From positions 2,877,346-2,941,345 of the forward strand of contig NC_057009.1 in NCBI RefSeq assembly GCF_000002595.2: a DNA stretch of 64,000 nt, read 5' to 3'. How positions within the stretch are numbered: position 1 is the stretch's first letter; every line of letters begins with the position of its first letter. Shown here piece by piece: positions 24,452 through 36,430 of this stretch. Source of the DNA: Chlamydomonas reinhardtii. Its lineage: Eukaryota > Chlorophyta > Chlorophyceae > Chlamydomonadales > Chlamydomonadaceae. A model generated the notes under the pieces. That model worked only from the letters and a program-made list of their open reading frames with translations, had not been told where the DNA came from and did no database searches. The position numbers and the translations under genes were made by a program.

Positions 24452-27400
24452 TCACCGCCCCGCCGCGCCGCCGCCCGACGTCGCGCCCGCGCCCTCGCCG
24501 TGCTGTGCCCCGCCGCGCGCCCCGCCACCTCCTCCTAAGAAGTCAGACAGCATCGCGTCTACGTTGAGCACCCAAGGCCGCGCCGCCGCCTCCTTCACCA
24601 GTGCGCCGCCGGGTGTGGACGCAGCCAACGCGGCCGCAGACGGCACCGCACCGTTCTTGGTGGCTGTGGGACCAAAGGGCCGATGGGGCGCACATCAGTC
24701 AAGCCACGGGATCAACGTCCGCCACACGGGACCGGCTGCCCCAGCCCCTGCAACTTTCTGGCGCGGCAGCGCCGCGCCCCACGCCTTCCGGATCCCACAA
24801 CCCCGGAACCCAACACATGGACGCTGCCCGCAAAGACAGACGCGCACACCGCTTAGCACCCCGCTCAGCACGCCGCCTACCTGCCAGGACCTTGGCGTTC
24901 GCCACCACCTGCGCCTCGCGCTGCTCCTGCCATGCGGCCATGCGGTCCAGGTAGGGGTCGGAGGGTGGGTGCGGCGCCACGCCGGGGAACGTCTTGTCGA
25001 ACACCACCTTGAGGACCTGCAGGCGAGTGGGGCGGTGGCGGTGGTGGAGAAACAGTAGAGCGGTGGGGCTGTGTTCTGATGGCGTGAAAAGGGATGAAGC
25101 TCGAGACAGAGGAGCGACCACCAACTGCGACCCACACGTCGCATACGCCGAGGCAAGTAAGCTTTTCCTCATGCGCTGCACACGAGATCACCACTGCGCT
25201 GCACAAGCAGCGCGCTTACCTCCTCATTGGCCAGCAGTGCCTCCACCAGCTGCTCGCGCTCGCCAGCCGAGAGCACCAGCGGCGCACCGCCACCACCGTC
25301 CGCCCCCCAGCCGTCGCCTCCCGATCCCCCACCTCCACCTCCGCCAGGGGCCCCTGCCCCGGGCTCATAGCTGAAGGACGGCGGCCCTGGTGGTGCCACG
25401 CCCCCTGTGGCTGAGACGCGCACAGCCGACGCGACCGCGGCGGCGGCGGCGCGGCCGCTGCCGGGGCGGCTGAGTGCTGCGCTGCCGGGTCGCCGCATGG
25501 CGGCGGCGGCGCCGAGTGGCGTCCCTGACAGCGGGCGAGACACGGTTGCGCTGCCCCCCGGGCCCCGCGCGCTGAGTGGCCGTGACCGCGCCTGCGCCCG
25601 CTCCGCGTTGGAGTGCTCGCGGTGCCCCTCCGCCTCTGCAGCCATACAGGCACGGTGAGACAAGATCGGCAAGATGACGTTAATTTGACTTGCTTGCACC
25701 AGGAGACCGAGCCCTGCAGCCCGGGTTATGCAATAAGTCTAGAGGTCTGAGCCGCCTGCCCACCTAGCACTCTCCGCCGCTCGCGCACGTCGTCGATGCA
25801 CTGCCGCAGGATGGCCTGCAGGCTGGTGCGCTGCTGCAGCTCCAGCGTGTGAGCGGCGCGGGCCTGCACGCCGCGTGTGAGGACACGTGTATGGGGCAGC
25901 AGTGAGCCCTTGTACGACATCAAGCGGCGTAAGGGCAGCCCCCTCCGCCCTCCCGCGTCAACCCAAGTCCGTGCATCACACCGGCCAAGCCGCCCGCCCA
26001 CCCGCCCGCCCACCCGCCCGCCCGCACACTCACACGCACACACCTGCTTAGTTCTCCGCCGCTCGCCCTCCAGCAGCTTCTTCAGGCTCTCAATCACGTC
26101 CTCGTAGCGCTGGATCTTAATCTGGATCTGCGAATCCACGCCGCCGCCGCCGGTGCCCGCGCTGGATCCAGCCGCCCAGGAGCTGCCCGCTCCGCCGCGC
26201 CCCCCAGACACCGCTGACATGGGCCGCCCAGACATTGCCGACATGGGCCGCCCGGCCGCCAGCCGGCCCGTCATGACACTGCCGCCGCCGCCACCGCCGC
26301 CATCCTCCAGCGCCATCAGGATGTCATCCCGCTCCGCGTTCAGCGTGGCCACCTCCTGCAAACAGGTGACGACGACAGGCACGCCCAAGAGCCGGTTTTG
26401 CCTGGGAGCGGTGGCGGAAAGCTTGCTGCGGCCGCGGCCTTGTAACACCAGCTCGGCCCGCACATACGGTGCAAACACGTGCGATAAGGACCCACGCAGC
26501 CAAAACAGCCGCGGCCGCCACTTGGCGACCGACCTCGTACAGTGCTCCCGTACAGTGCTCCCATACAGCGCCCCCATCCTCCACTGTCCATCCTCCCACA
26601 CACACGCACACCTGTAGCGCCGCCGCCAGCTGGTTCCTGAGCGCGGCGTTCTCCTTCTTGAGCGCCACGGTCTGTTTGATGAGGTACTCGCGGTCCTCCT
26701 CCTGCAGCTTGAACTGACTGCGCAGCCGCCCGTTCTCCTCAGCCAGCAGCGCGTGCTTCTTGTCCAGGATCTGCAAGTGAGCAACAATCAAGTTAGTGAG
26801 CAAATTGAGTGAATGGATGTGTGCGTGCGGGTGTGTGCGTACATGATAACAGTGCAAGTGTAAGTGTGCTTTCGGGGCTACAAGCGCGCTCTTGGCCCTG
26901 TCTGCGACCCTGGTCCGCCCGGGTTTGGCTGCCCCGGCTTGCAGCCGCAACCCGCGCACGCCCGCCCAGGGCCCCACCCTCCACCCTCCAACCTTCCCCA
27001 TGTCCCTTGGGCCCCCACCCCTTGTTCCACCCCCCCCTCCGTTGGCTTGCTTTGGGTTCTTGAATGCACTACCGCCTCCCTCTCACCCTCCTCCCTCTCA
27101 CCCCGCTCCCTCTCACCCCCTCCTTTCCCAACCCCCCCGCCATCCCCTCCCACCGCCCACCTGCGCAATGTTCTGTGTGGTCTCCAGCTCGTTCCTCAAC
27201 GCCATGGTCTTCTCCATCCAGTCCGTGTCCTCCTTGTTGGGCTTGCCGCGCTCCGCCGCCACCGCGCCCTCCAGCTCGTTCAGCCGCGCCGTGAAGCGCC
27301 GCAGCGCGCTGTGCTCCTCCGTGCGTAGCGCCGCGGCCTGGGCACGTGGGGCGCGGGCGGAAGGGGGCCAGCGGCGATGGATAGCGCGGCGCGTTACCGC

Positions 27401-28981
27401 ATACATGTTTGTAAGACTGTATGTTTTTGCATTAGCCCGTATTGCATTCGGAAGGGGAGCGCGGTAGCGTAGAGGCGCACACGCGCTGCTAGGTGTCCAC
27501 CAGCGCGCACCTGTGCGTCTAGCAGCCCCTCAATCTGCTCCACCACTTGCGCGTGCAGCTCCCTGGGTGCGGTAAGGTGGCAGCACGGACACGGTGAACA
27601 CATACACATGCACACGGGGGATGGCCGTGGTGGGAGGCAAAAGGAGGCGGAAAGCACTGGCACAGTGGCGCAAGGCTATATCTCTGCGTGTCTCCCGCAC
27701 AAGCCGCATTCAGAGCCCCCCACGCCGTTCCCGCACTCCCACTGTTCCTCACTCCCGCACACCCCAACTCCCGCACGGCCTCGCCGCCGCCAGTCCGTAC
27801 ACACGCCATCCCGCCCGCTCGCCCACCCACCAGTCCGCATAATCACCCACCCCACCCACCCCACCCGTCCTCACTTGATGTTGGTAGTGGCCTTCCCGAA
27901 CGCGGGGTGGTTGGGCCGCTCGCCCCGCGCCACCCTCAGCTGGTCTTCGAGCCGCCCTATCTCGCCCTGCAGCTGCGCCTCACGCCGCATGTAGCTCTCC
28001 TGCCGCCGCTCATTGTCGGAGGTCAGGTCGCGCACACGGTTCTGCGGGCGGCGGCGCGGGTGGGGTCGGGCGGGTGCGTGCACGGCACGTGATGTGTGCC
28101 CAAATGGGCAGCCCCTAGTCCCCACGAGCCCTGAAACCCGGCCCCGTGCTTGTTAGGCCCGAATACGTGGCCCCCTTTTCTCCTCCTGTGTCTCGCTCAC
28201 GACCGAACTAAGCCCTCCGCCCTCCGCCCTGGCCCTCTCCCTCTCCCTCTCCCTCCCTTCCTCCCTCTCCCTCCTCCCTCTCCCTCTCCCTCCCCCTCTC
28301 CCTCTCCCTCTCCCTCTCCCTCTCCCTCTCCCTCTCCCTCTCCCTCTCCCTCTCCCTCTCCCCCCCGCCTCTCCCTCTCCCTCTCCCTCCCCCTGCCCCC
28401 CACCCGCCGCACCTCCAGCTCCGCGGCGTGGTCCTCCAGCGCGTTCTGACGACTGATGGCCGCCGCGTAGTGCTCCTGCATGTCCCGCATGGCCGCAGTG
28501 CGCGAGGGGCTGCGCGCGCCGCCGCGCCGCGACGGGCTGCGCGAGCCGCCCCCGAACGGCCGCTCGTCGCCCGACACGTCGGTGTTGGCTCCGCTGGCGT
28601 TGGAAGCGCGACGCGAGGACATGCGCGAGGCGCCGCCGGCGGCGGAGCCGGGGCGGTCGAAGGGTCCGCTGTTTGAGGCACCTGCCGCGCCTAGGCCAGA
28701 TAGCGACATGGCTAGGTGGGAGAAGGACATGCGGCCCACGCCGGCGGCGGAGGAGGCCATAGTGCTGCTGCGCGGCAGCCGCCGGGAGCCGCTGCGGCCC
28801 GTGGTGGAGGCTGCGGGAGTGGATGGAGAGGCACGGCGGCGAGGTGTAAAGGAGCGGACCGGTGGGCGGGGCGGTAAGGTGTTGGCAATGAATGGGTGAC
28901 GCCACCCTGCACCGTGGCGTCGGCGCGCTGAAAGCACGGCGTGGATGTTGCGGCCGTGTTGGCCGGCATCGCTACTGTGAC

Positions 28982-29055
<74 letters not shown>

Positions 29056-29443
29056 GTGAAGCTGCTAGTTCGAAGGCTGCGGCCCGGCTGCCGGCCCACA
29101 TGCCCTGTGCCAGCTTTAGAACCCACCTTCCCCCGGCACTTTGATGGACATGTTGCGTTTGAACTGCGCGTGCCGCTCGTTCTTATTCAGTACCTCCAGC
29201 TCCTGACGTAGTTGTGAGGCCTGTAAGACAGTGGGTGCACGATTGGACGCAGAGTGGATTGTGCAAGGTGGGTGCAGGTGGGTGGCAGCAGCCGGCCAGC
29301 CAGCAAGCCCCCGTCGGACCCCTACTTGTGCAGTGCTTAGGCACCGTCTCAAACCACCTTGGCCCCACCTTCTCCTGCATCCGTGTCAGGGGCGTGTATC
29401 CCTGCGTCACAGGCCCCCCGCTTCCCGTCGCCGAATCTGACAT
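24452..29443 (-). CDS. 797-residue coiled-coil protein, candidate centriole/cilium or cytoskeletal protein
   Basis: Twelve exons on the minus strand join in frame: 29443-29369, 29220-29127, 28906-28413, 28041-27875, 27562-27511, 27337-27161, 26770-26612, 26355-26044, 25863-25764, 25635-25220, 25016-24881, 24663-24452. The start ATG opens MSDSATGSGG. After a Ser/Arg-rich segment (about 60-180) come long heptad-like helices, for example NRVRDLTSDNERRQ, DWMEKTMALRNELETTQN, LLAEENGRLRSQFKLQEEDR, IQRYEDVIESLKKLLEGERR. Two short repeats of GRPMSA and a Ser/Pro/Gly-rich segment interrupt them. Long coiled-coil proteins of this make-up are often ciliary or centriolar in algae, but I do not recognise the family, so that is inference. 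Introns hold a (TG)36 run and a CCCTCT array. Confidence 0.8.
28220..28396. repeat. CCCTCT-type hexanucleotide microsatellite
   Basis: The plus strand is a nearly pure array of CCCTCT with a few CCTCCC interruptions, lying in intron 3 of the coiled-coil gene just downstream (in gene direction) of a GTGCGG donor. The transcript side is purine-rich (AGAGGG)n. It is probably length-variable between strains. Confidence 0.9.
28983..29054. repeat. (GT)36 dinucleotide microsatellite
   Basis: Seventy-two bases of uninterrupted GT on the plus strand, in intron 2 of the coiled-coil gene. In the transcript it reads CA. The open frames that seem to cross it are artefacts. Confidence 0.97.
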
Positions 29444-29927
29444 AGCTGCAACGGTGTGAGCGCTGTGTGCCGCGCAGGCGGGCTCCGGCACCGGCGTTGT
29501 GCCCGGGATAGCCCCGCGGCTCCCCTTGATGCTACTGCAGTTGGCTCCTTATACTATAATAAGCACGTGCGTTGCATTTTGAAGCCCAAAGGCGCTCTCT
29601 CTGCAGCAGGCCAATGCCGGTTGAGCTCGGCTCTGGTGGAAACCGTCCCGTGAACGTGCTACTTATCAATGATGAAGCTCAAGGATTTGTTATCACTGGG
29701 TAACTGTACAATGCGCCACAAGAGCAAGGCTCGAAGATATGGAAAGGGTCTTTGGTCAGAATGAATGCGAGGTACTGTTAATTACAATACATATGCTATA
29801 ACTGCATTTAGGACAGAGCGCAAGGCTTGCAGTACTTCCATCGTGTCAAGTGGGATCGGCCCCGCTTCATTACGGCCTTTCTTCTCCGTAAACCAGTGCG
29901 TTCACACTGCATACCAAGCATGTGAGA
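29444..29927. other. Spacer between the coiled-coil promoter and the dolichyl-diphosphatase 3' end
   Basis: No exon is seen. Both neighbours are on the minus strand, so this holds the coiled-coil gene promoter and the 3' UTR of the phosphatase gene. Confidence 0.5.
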
Positions 29928-30635
29928 TTATTCCGGCTTTAACTTCCGGTAAAAACGAGCCTCAAGCTCCAACCGGTCTAGTTCAGAGCTGGTCAGCGTT
30001 GATTTGAGGTGGAAAAACCTCCCTAGCGGAGATGATGCAATGCCAGCCCACAACTTCCAGCTCAGCGTTGCATATGTGGCCGCGCCGAGCAGCATGCCCA
30101 GGCATGCGCCTGCGGCGACCTGCTCAAGCTCGTGGTATCCCAGGTACACCCGCGATGTTGCGACCATGGCTGTCGCTACGAGCAGCGCAATCGACTCAAA
30201 TCCCTCAACCAGACGCGTGGATAAGCTCTTGAGCGCGAACCCGCGCGCACACAGCAGCGCGTGCACGGCGAAGGCAAACGCGATGCACTGCGTATGAGAG
30301 CTAGGCATCCCAAACTCATCGCACAGATCCAGCTTGGCGCACGTCGCGGGGGGCCTTGGGTGGGCGAGCAGATGCTTCAGGGCGCGGGCGACGCCCTCGT
30401 TCAGTACCAGGCCCGCAAAAATGACCGCCTCGTGGATATCCCTGCGGATGTCAAGCAGTCGGGTCAGCGTCAGGGGCTCGGGGGGTGCAACAGGGCGGGC
30501 GGCGCACCTGCGGCAGTAGAAGGCGCTGGCGTGGAAGAGGATGAGCACGTAGGGGATGAGCGCCGCGTACGCCAGCAGCTTGCCCAGCTTGTCCCCATCG
30601 TCATAGTACACGCAGCTGAAGTCCGTGAAGGCCAT
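29928..30635 (-). CDS. Dolichyl-diphosphate phosphatase (PAP2 superfamily, DOLPP1/CAX4 type)
   Basis: This ER membrane enzyme removes a phosphate from dolichyl diphosphate released by protein N-glycosylation, so that the lipid is recycled. The frame gives 235 residues against 238 in animal DOLPP1. All three PAP2 motifs are present: K-x6-RP (KHLLAHPRP), PSSH (GMPSSHTQ) and SR-x5-H (SRVYLGYH). Several hydrophobic segments fit the multi-pass fold, and the LVLNEGVARALKHLL block matches the family. A possible 66-nt in-frame intron (30507-30442) sits between FYCR and DIHEAV; without it the protein is 213 residues and aligns more smoothly to relatives. The C-terminus ends near KSTLTSSELDRLELEARFYR, basic and cytosol-facing by inference. 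Confidence 0.88.
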   Translation of the reverse strand: MAFTDFSCVYYDDGDKLGKLLAYAALIPYVLILFHASAFYCRRCAARPVAPPEPLTLTRLLDIRRDIHEAVIFAGLVLNEGVARALKHLLAHPRPPATCAKLDLCDEFGMPSSHTQCIAFAFAVHALLCARGFALKSLSTRLVEGFESIALLVATAMVATSRVYLGYHELEQVAAGACLGMLLGAATYATLSWKLWAGIASSPLGRFFHLKSTLTSSELDRLELEARFYRKLKPE

Positions 30636-31563
30636 GGGTGCGCGCGGGCTTCACGGGGGTGTGTGGGCCTCGGTCAGAGAGGTTGGGTGGCCGCTTGGAA
30701 CGTGCCCGAGTGCCGCTATGCCCTAGTCATTAGCAATTCAATTTGGAAGTCGGGGCGTTGACGATGCGGTGTGAGTATGCAATGTATAGTACATTGCGGG
30801 CAATGCATTGAGTGAGTTCGGGCGGAGCTGATCTGCTGTGGCTGTGTACGGGCCGCCCATGCAACAGTACTGCATGGGAACTATTGGCAGCGGCGTGGGT
30901 TGTCAGTCCGGACCGCCCATTGCATTGCCCTGTATTAAATGGCGCATCCCTGCCAGCCACGCCTGCCCTCGTCACTCCACGTCGAGTGAGTGAACGCGTC
31001 GGCTATCCTGATACCGTGCTACGGCACTGGTCTCCGCGGATAGGGTTGGTCACTCCCTGCACAGTTCCTCCAGCCACGTCCTACCTGTGCATACTTTGCG
31101 CAAGACAGAACTGCATTGTCGCATGCTCTCCCTTCTCTTAAGCGCCACACCTGCATAGTGTACCCCACCCCTGTCAAGCCTTTCTTCTTCTTGAGATGCC
31201 CACGACCTACACCCTCACCCTAAAGCTGCATGTCTGTAACATACGCGCCAAACTTAATGCGGGGGAAGCCGCTCCCATGCCCTCAAGCCCGACCGCTCCC
31301 CAAATCAAACGCTGTTGACCAACTGACACCAACACGAAACTGCACTGCTATCCCACGCCTATTGGTGGCGCTACGCCCAATACCTGCGCATGGCTCTTCA
31401 GAACGTCAAGCCAGAAGCGGGCTGTACGCATGTCGGCAGTCTACGCTCACACTGGCGCCCACTCCACTGCGGGCCATCCAGCTCAAGTTTTGTTACACCA
31501 CGCTCATCTCCAAAGCCCGTCTGGCCATGCACAACGTACAACACTCACGTTCACACAAGGTTT
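30636..31563. other. Intergenic region, no gene seen
   Basis: Contains the promoter of the leftward dolichyl-diphosphatase gene and the 3' UTR of the leftward OPR/FAST-like gene. Frames on the plus strand are short and lack splice support. Confidence 0.5.
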
Positions 31564-34500
31564 CTACCACCACTCCGGCTCCATGCGGCCCGCGTCCGAC
31601 GGCGGCGGCGGCTCGCCGTCCGCTCCGTCATAGCTGCTCGCCGCGCGCGACCGCCCCGTCCGCAGCGCGTGCAGCTGCGCCAGCAGTGGCTCCCGCACGT
31701 GCAGCTGCAGCTGCGCGCACGCCCACACCAGCCGCAGCAGGCAGGGCTCCTTGTAGCGGCTTCCGTAGCGCAGCGCGTGGTGCTGCAGCGACTCGAACAG
31801 GTCGCGGTGCGGGTGGTCCAGCTTGGCGTAGGCCCACGCCACCACGGATGCGTCCCAGGGGCAGAAGCGGCCCAGGCGCGAGGCGATGGCGGGCGCGGCT
31901 GCGTCCAGCAGCTCCGGGCAGGAGTGGCTGTGGTAGGCCACTGACCACAGCACCTAACGAGAAGCGGGGCCGGTGTAAGGAGGGGTGTTTCACTTGAGGA
32001 GCATGATTCGCTGCTGGGCCAGCTGTAGCTAAAAGCAGGCGGTACCGCTAGCCAGGGCTCGGCGGGCTTGCCACGGGCTGCACGACCGCTCTACACGCAA
32101 TGATGCGAGCGCGCCAACATCGCCATTTCCCCAGCAAGCAGACAATCCTGCAAACGTCCTGCAGCTCGGCGCCTCGCCCTAGGACGACCTATCAAAGGCC
32201 CCCTAAACCCCCGCGCGCTCTTTCCCATCACAGCGTGCCCGTGTCCGTGTCTATCTCTCACCTGAACCACCTCGTGCGGCGTGAGCAGGTGCATCAGTGG
32301 CCGCAGCTCCTGCACCAGCAGCCGGTACAAAGCCTGGTTGTACAGGTTGCACTTGGCGAAGCCCCACAGCAGCTTGGCCATGCTCTTGGCATGGCCTTGC
32401 GCTGTCGGCGCCGCGCCGCCCGCGCCCAGCCCCGCGCTGCCGCCCTCCGGGTCCTCGCCGTCAGACAGCGAGTCCGTGAGCCGCCGCCGCCGGACTGTGG
32501 GCACGGCCGCAGGCACGTCGGAGCCGTCGCAAGACTGCAGGCCACGGCCACCGCCCGCGGCGCTGCCGGAGGCGGCGGCAACTGCGCCGGCCGCCGCGGC
32601 TGCGGCTGCGACGGCGGAGGCGTCGCGCGGATGCGGCCGCCGCGCCTGCAGCATGACGTGCGTCTCGTCGTGGTGGTGCAGCGACGGCAGCCGGCGCAGG
32701 AGCGGCCGGTCGTCGGGCAGTGAGCCCTCGTCCATGGATGACGTGGCGCTGCCGGCCGTGGCCGTGCTCACAAACGCCGAGCCGATAGGGGCGCTGCCGG
32801 AGGCCGCCGGCGCCGTGCCGTTGCCGTTGCTGCCCAGGTGCGCAGCGGCGGGCGATGGCGACTCCGGCGGGTGCGGCTGCGCGGCTGCGTTCACGCCGCC
32901 GTCCGAGCCAGCTCTCCGCCAGCCTGACGCGCTCGCCGCAGCAGGTGCATCTAGCCGTATCCGCACGGGGCCCCCGGCATCTTGCCCTGGCCCCTGCCGG
33001 AGCCCCAGACCCAGCCTGCGCTGCGCCTCCGCTTCCGCCCGCTGTTGCTGCTGCGTCTGCATCTGCTGCGGTGGCATCGACCCGTCCGCCATCTGCCCCG
33101 ACCAGTACCGCCGCTGCTGCTGCATTGCTGCCAGCCCCGCCGCGCCCGCAGCCGCCGCCTGCTGCCGCTGCCGCCGGAGCCGCACCCTCCCCACCAGCAC
33201 GCGCGCCGCCCGCACTAGCAGCTGCCGGTCCTGGCACTTGAGCACCGCCAGCGCCCACACCAGGTTGGACAGCTCAAGGTCGCTGAACTCGCGCAGCCGG
33301 GGCGCCGCCACGCGGCAAATGGTGGTGGTCAGCGGGCCGTGGTAGTGCTTGCCGGCGCGCGCAAACGCCCACAGCAGCGTGCTCAGACCCTGTCAGGTGG
33401 ATCCGGTTGGGTTGGATCAAGTGTGATTGAATCAAAGGGGTACCGAACTGTAAATACATCCAATCGGCAAGTTCCGCTGACGGCGTCTACAGCAGTGCCC
33501 GTACTCCGCACACTAGCAGTGGCCAGCATCGTCCGCATGCCCCTCCCTCATTGGGTCTACAGCTGCGCTCGGACCCCAGCATGCACTCCATCACGAGTTG
33601 TGGCGCTGTCCTACTGCCATACGCCATGACGCGCTCAACCCGACCCCGCCCCATCCCACCTCGCTCTTTTGCACCGGGTTCGGTTTAGGCTGGGCTGGTA
33701 TCTACAACCCACCTTACCACGCCCAACTCCCAACGCACGCCCCTTCGGTCCCCAACCCCACACAGCGTTCCCGCCCCCCCATACGCGGGATCACGGCCTC
33801 ACCTGCGGGTCCAGCCGGTCCACCTGCGCCACTGCTGCGTTGGCCAGGCCGTTGAGCAGGATGGGGTTGCAGTAGGCCGCCACGTGCACCGCCTCCGCCA
33901 CCGCCGCCGCCAGCACGCACAGCTCCTGTGGCCCCAGCGAGCCCAGGCCGCGCATCACCCGCTTCGCCAGCGCGTCCATGTGCTGCGAGCCCACCAGGCG
34001 AAGCTTGACGGCAGCCGACACCAGCTGCGCCACGCCGGCCGCAGGTGTGGCCTCCAGGCGCGACGGGCAGCACGCCGCCGCGAATAGCGGCGCGACTGCC
34101 GCCGGCGGCACGTAGTGCCCGGCGCCCCGCAGCTCGCCCGCCGCCCACAGCGCATTTGCGAGCTCCTGGTCTGACATGGACGCCGCACGAGTGGAGGCGG
34201 CGCGAAGCGCGTCCGCGAGCGCGTCCGGCGGCACGGGGCAGGGCTGCAGCCTCCCCGCCGCCCACAATGCGTTGCTGGCACCCTGCGGCGTGAGGTCTCG
34301 CCGCCGCACCACCTCCGGCAGCAGCGCCGCAAGCAGCTGCGTGGTCAGGCCGGCCGTGCTTCCGCCTCCGCCTCCGCCGCTCGTATTGCTGCTACTGGTG
34401 CTCGCACCGCTGCTGGAGCTCGCATTGACGCCACCCCAAGTGCTGCCTCTCCCTTGCGCGGGCACGCCGCCGGCCGCAGCGTCTGGGAGCCCTAGCCCCT

Positions 34501-36106
34501 GCGGAGGCATGCTCGCAAACGCCCACAGCACGTTCACCAGCTCCTGCGTCGCCACGCCCCGCAGCCCGCGCCCTGTCCCTGCCTCCGGCCCTTGCATTGC
34601 CCCCGCCCCGGCTGCCGTGCCCGCCTCTGCATCGGTTGCCCCTGACCCAGCCACCGCGTCCCGCCCCGTCGCCGCGCGGAGCACCAGGCCGCCCAGGTGC
34701 CGCATGAGCCCCGGGTGCGGGTGCTGCACCTTGGCGAACGCCCACGCCGTGTTGGCGACGTCCTGGCTATTCAGCTGCGCCGGCGGCACCCGCAGCAGCG
34801 CCGCAGCAGCGCCGTCGAAGAGCTCCTCCACATGGCATTGCGCGGTGGCGCACGCCCACAGCAGGTTGGACAGGCCGGAGGGCGTGAAGGCGCCCAGCTG
34901 CGGCAGCGCTGCCTGCACGGCCGCCGAGATCATGCTGCGGTCCTGACTGGCCGCCGCCACCGCCCAGGCCAGGTTGTGTAGCTCCTGCGGCTTGAAGGCG
35001 GGCAGGCGCGCCTTGCCGGCCGCAATGATGGCGGCCCACAGCGGCACCTCGCGGTAGCCGAGCTTGGCGAGGCCCAGCGCAAGGTTGGACAGCTCCTGCG
35101 GGAGCGCGCTTGTGAGGCGGGACCCGTTGCCGCTGAGCAGCTGCGCTGCCGTGACGGACAGCAGCGGCCCCAGCTGCAACATCGAGGACGGCTGCGGCTG
35201 CGGCTCGCCGGCGATGGCTTGCAATGTTGTTGACGTGCCGGGTTGGGGCTGCGGTTCTAACGAGGATGCCGAGGGCGAAGATGCCGGCGGGGTGTCCGGC
35301 CGCTGCCGCGGGCTGCGGATGCGCATGCTGCCCAGCGCCCAAACGACATTGGCGAACTGCCGCGCCGAGGGGTACTGCTGCTGCTGCGCATGCGCCAGGA
35401 AAGCTTCTGAAAGCTCTTCTAGCAGCGATTCCCGCAACCGTGCATCATCCGCTGCTGCTGCCGCTGCTGCACCCCGCGAGGGAGTGTGCCGTGACCGGAA
35501 CAGTTGCCCCTGGTTCCTCGAGCCCGGTGTCCCAAACGCCGCTGGATCCGCACCGCTGGCATCTGCGCTGCTGCTGCCTAACTGTCCATCCGCTGCCGCT
35601 CCTGCTACTGGTGCTGCTGCTTGTAGATGGCCGTTCCCCACAACCTCGTGCAGCCCCGCCTGCGCCTGCCTGTGGTGTCGCTGGTGTCGCTGGTGTTGCT
35701 GTTGATGGTGCGGCTGCTCGGGTTCCCCCGCCGTCAGCTTTGCCAGCTTGACAATAGCCGCCGCCGTGTGAATTGAATTGAACTGCGACTTGTGGCGCGT
35801 CACCACGTCGTGCAACTCTGACGTAGTCTTGGAGTGCGTGATGCGTCGTGTTAGGGCCGCCGCGTCGCGGCTGTTTCCCCCCGCCGAATCCACACCTCTC
35901 CGAAAGCTGCCGCGCGGCTGCTTACTTCCGCCAGCATACCCCCGAGCGCTTGTGCTGGGGGCACAATCTGCGCTAGAGCGGCTGCCAGCTGGCCGCTCGA
36001 ACTCCTCGTTCAGGGGCTGTGCGGCCAGCGTGGGGTCTGCTGACGCCACGCTAGCGCGCTCCACCGCGATGGCATGCTGCGGCTCCTGGGTCCGAGCGGG
36101 CAGGTG
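31564..36106 (-). CDS. OPR/FAST-like helical-repeat protein, probable organelle RNA factor
   Basis: Exons on the minus strand are about 36106-33803, 33389-32262 and 31953-31564, in frame, giving at least 1273 residues. The sequence is built from roughly 38-residue helical repeats with the signature L-x-N-x-x-W-A-x-A: ELHNLAWAVAAAS, GLSNLLWACATAQ, DVANTAWAFAKVQ, ELVNVLWAFASM, ASNALWAAGRLQ, ELANALWAAGEL, LSTLLWAFARAG, LSNLVWALAVLK and ASVVAWAYAKLD. Such arrays in Chlamydomonas belong to the OPR and related FAST/RAP families, which bind organelle transcripts and control their stability or translation. Long Gln/Ala/Gly-rich inserts split the array in the second exon. No RAP domain is visible at the C-terminus. 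The 5' end is unresolved: the frame is open to 36217 but without an ATG, so at least one more exon, probably with the transit peptide, must lie between 36106 and about 36430. Confidence 0.75.
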
Positions 36107-36430
36107 CTGCGAGCATTTACAACGACGAGTTAGCGAGCGGAGCACCAAAGCGGACGGGCGAAAGGGTTGCTTCCGGTCGCTAATTGATATCCCCTCACCG
36201 CTCACCTGGAGAGACACCTGAATACCAGCGCTGGGTGGCCAGGAGTGATTTGCATGCGCACTGGCGGGCTCTGCACTTCGACCGTCGAGCTTGGGCTTTG
36301 CAAGCTGAGCCTGCGTGTTTGGGTCAGGCTCAGACGCTTTCCTCGAGAGCCAGTCGGTGTTTGCACATTGATTTTAACTCACCCTTGCATAGATGGCATT
36401 CCTTGCGCAGCCGCGCAGTGAGCTGGAGCT

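Noticed and set aside
28941-29211. Open frames through the (GT)n run encoding Cys-Val repeats
   Set aside because: Microsatellite artefact inside an intron.
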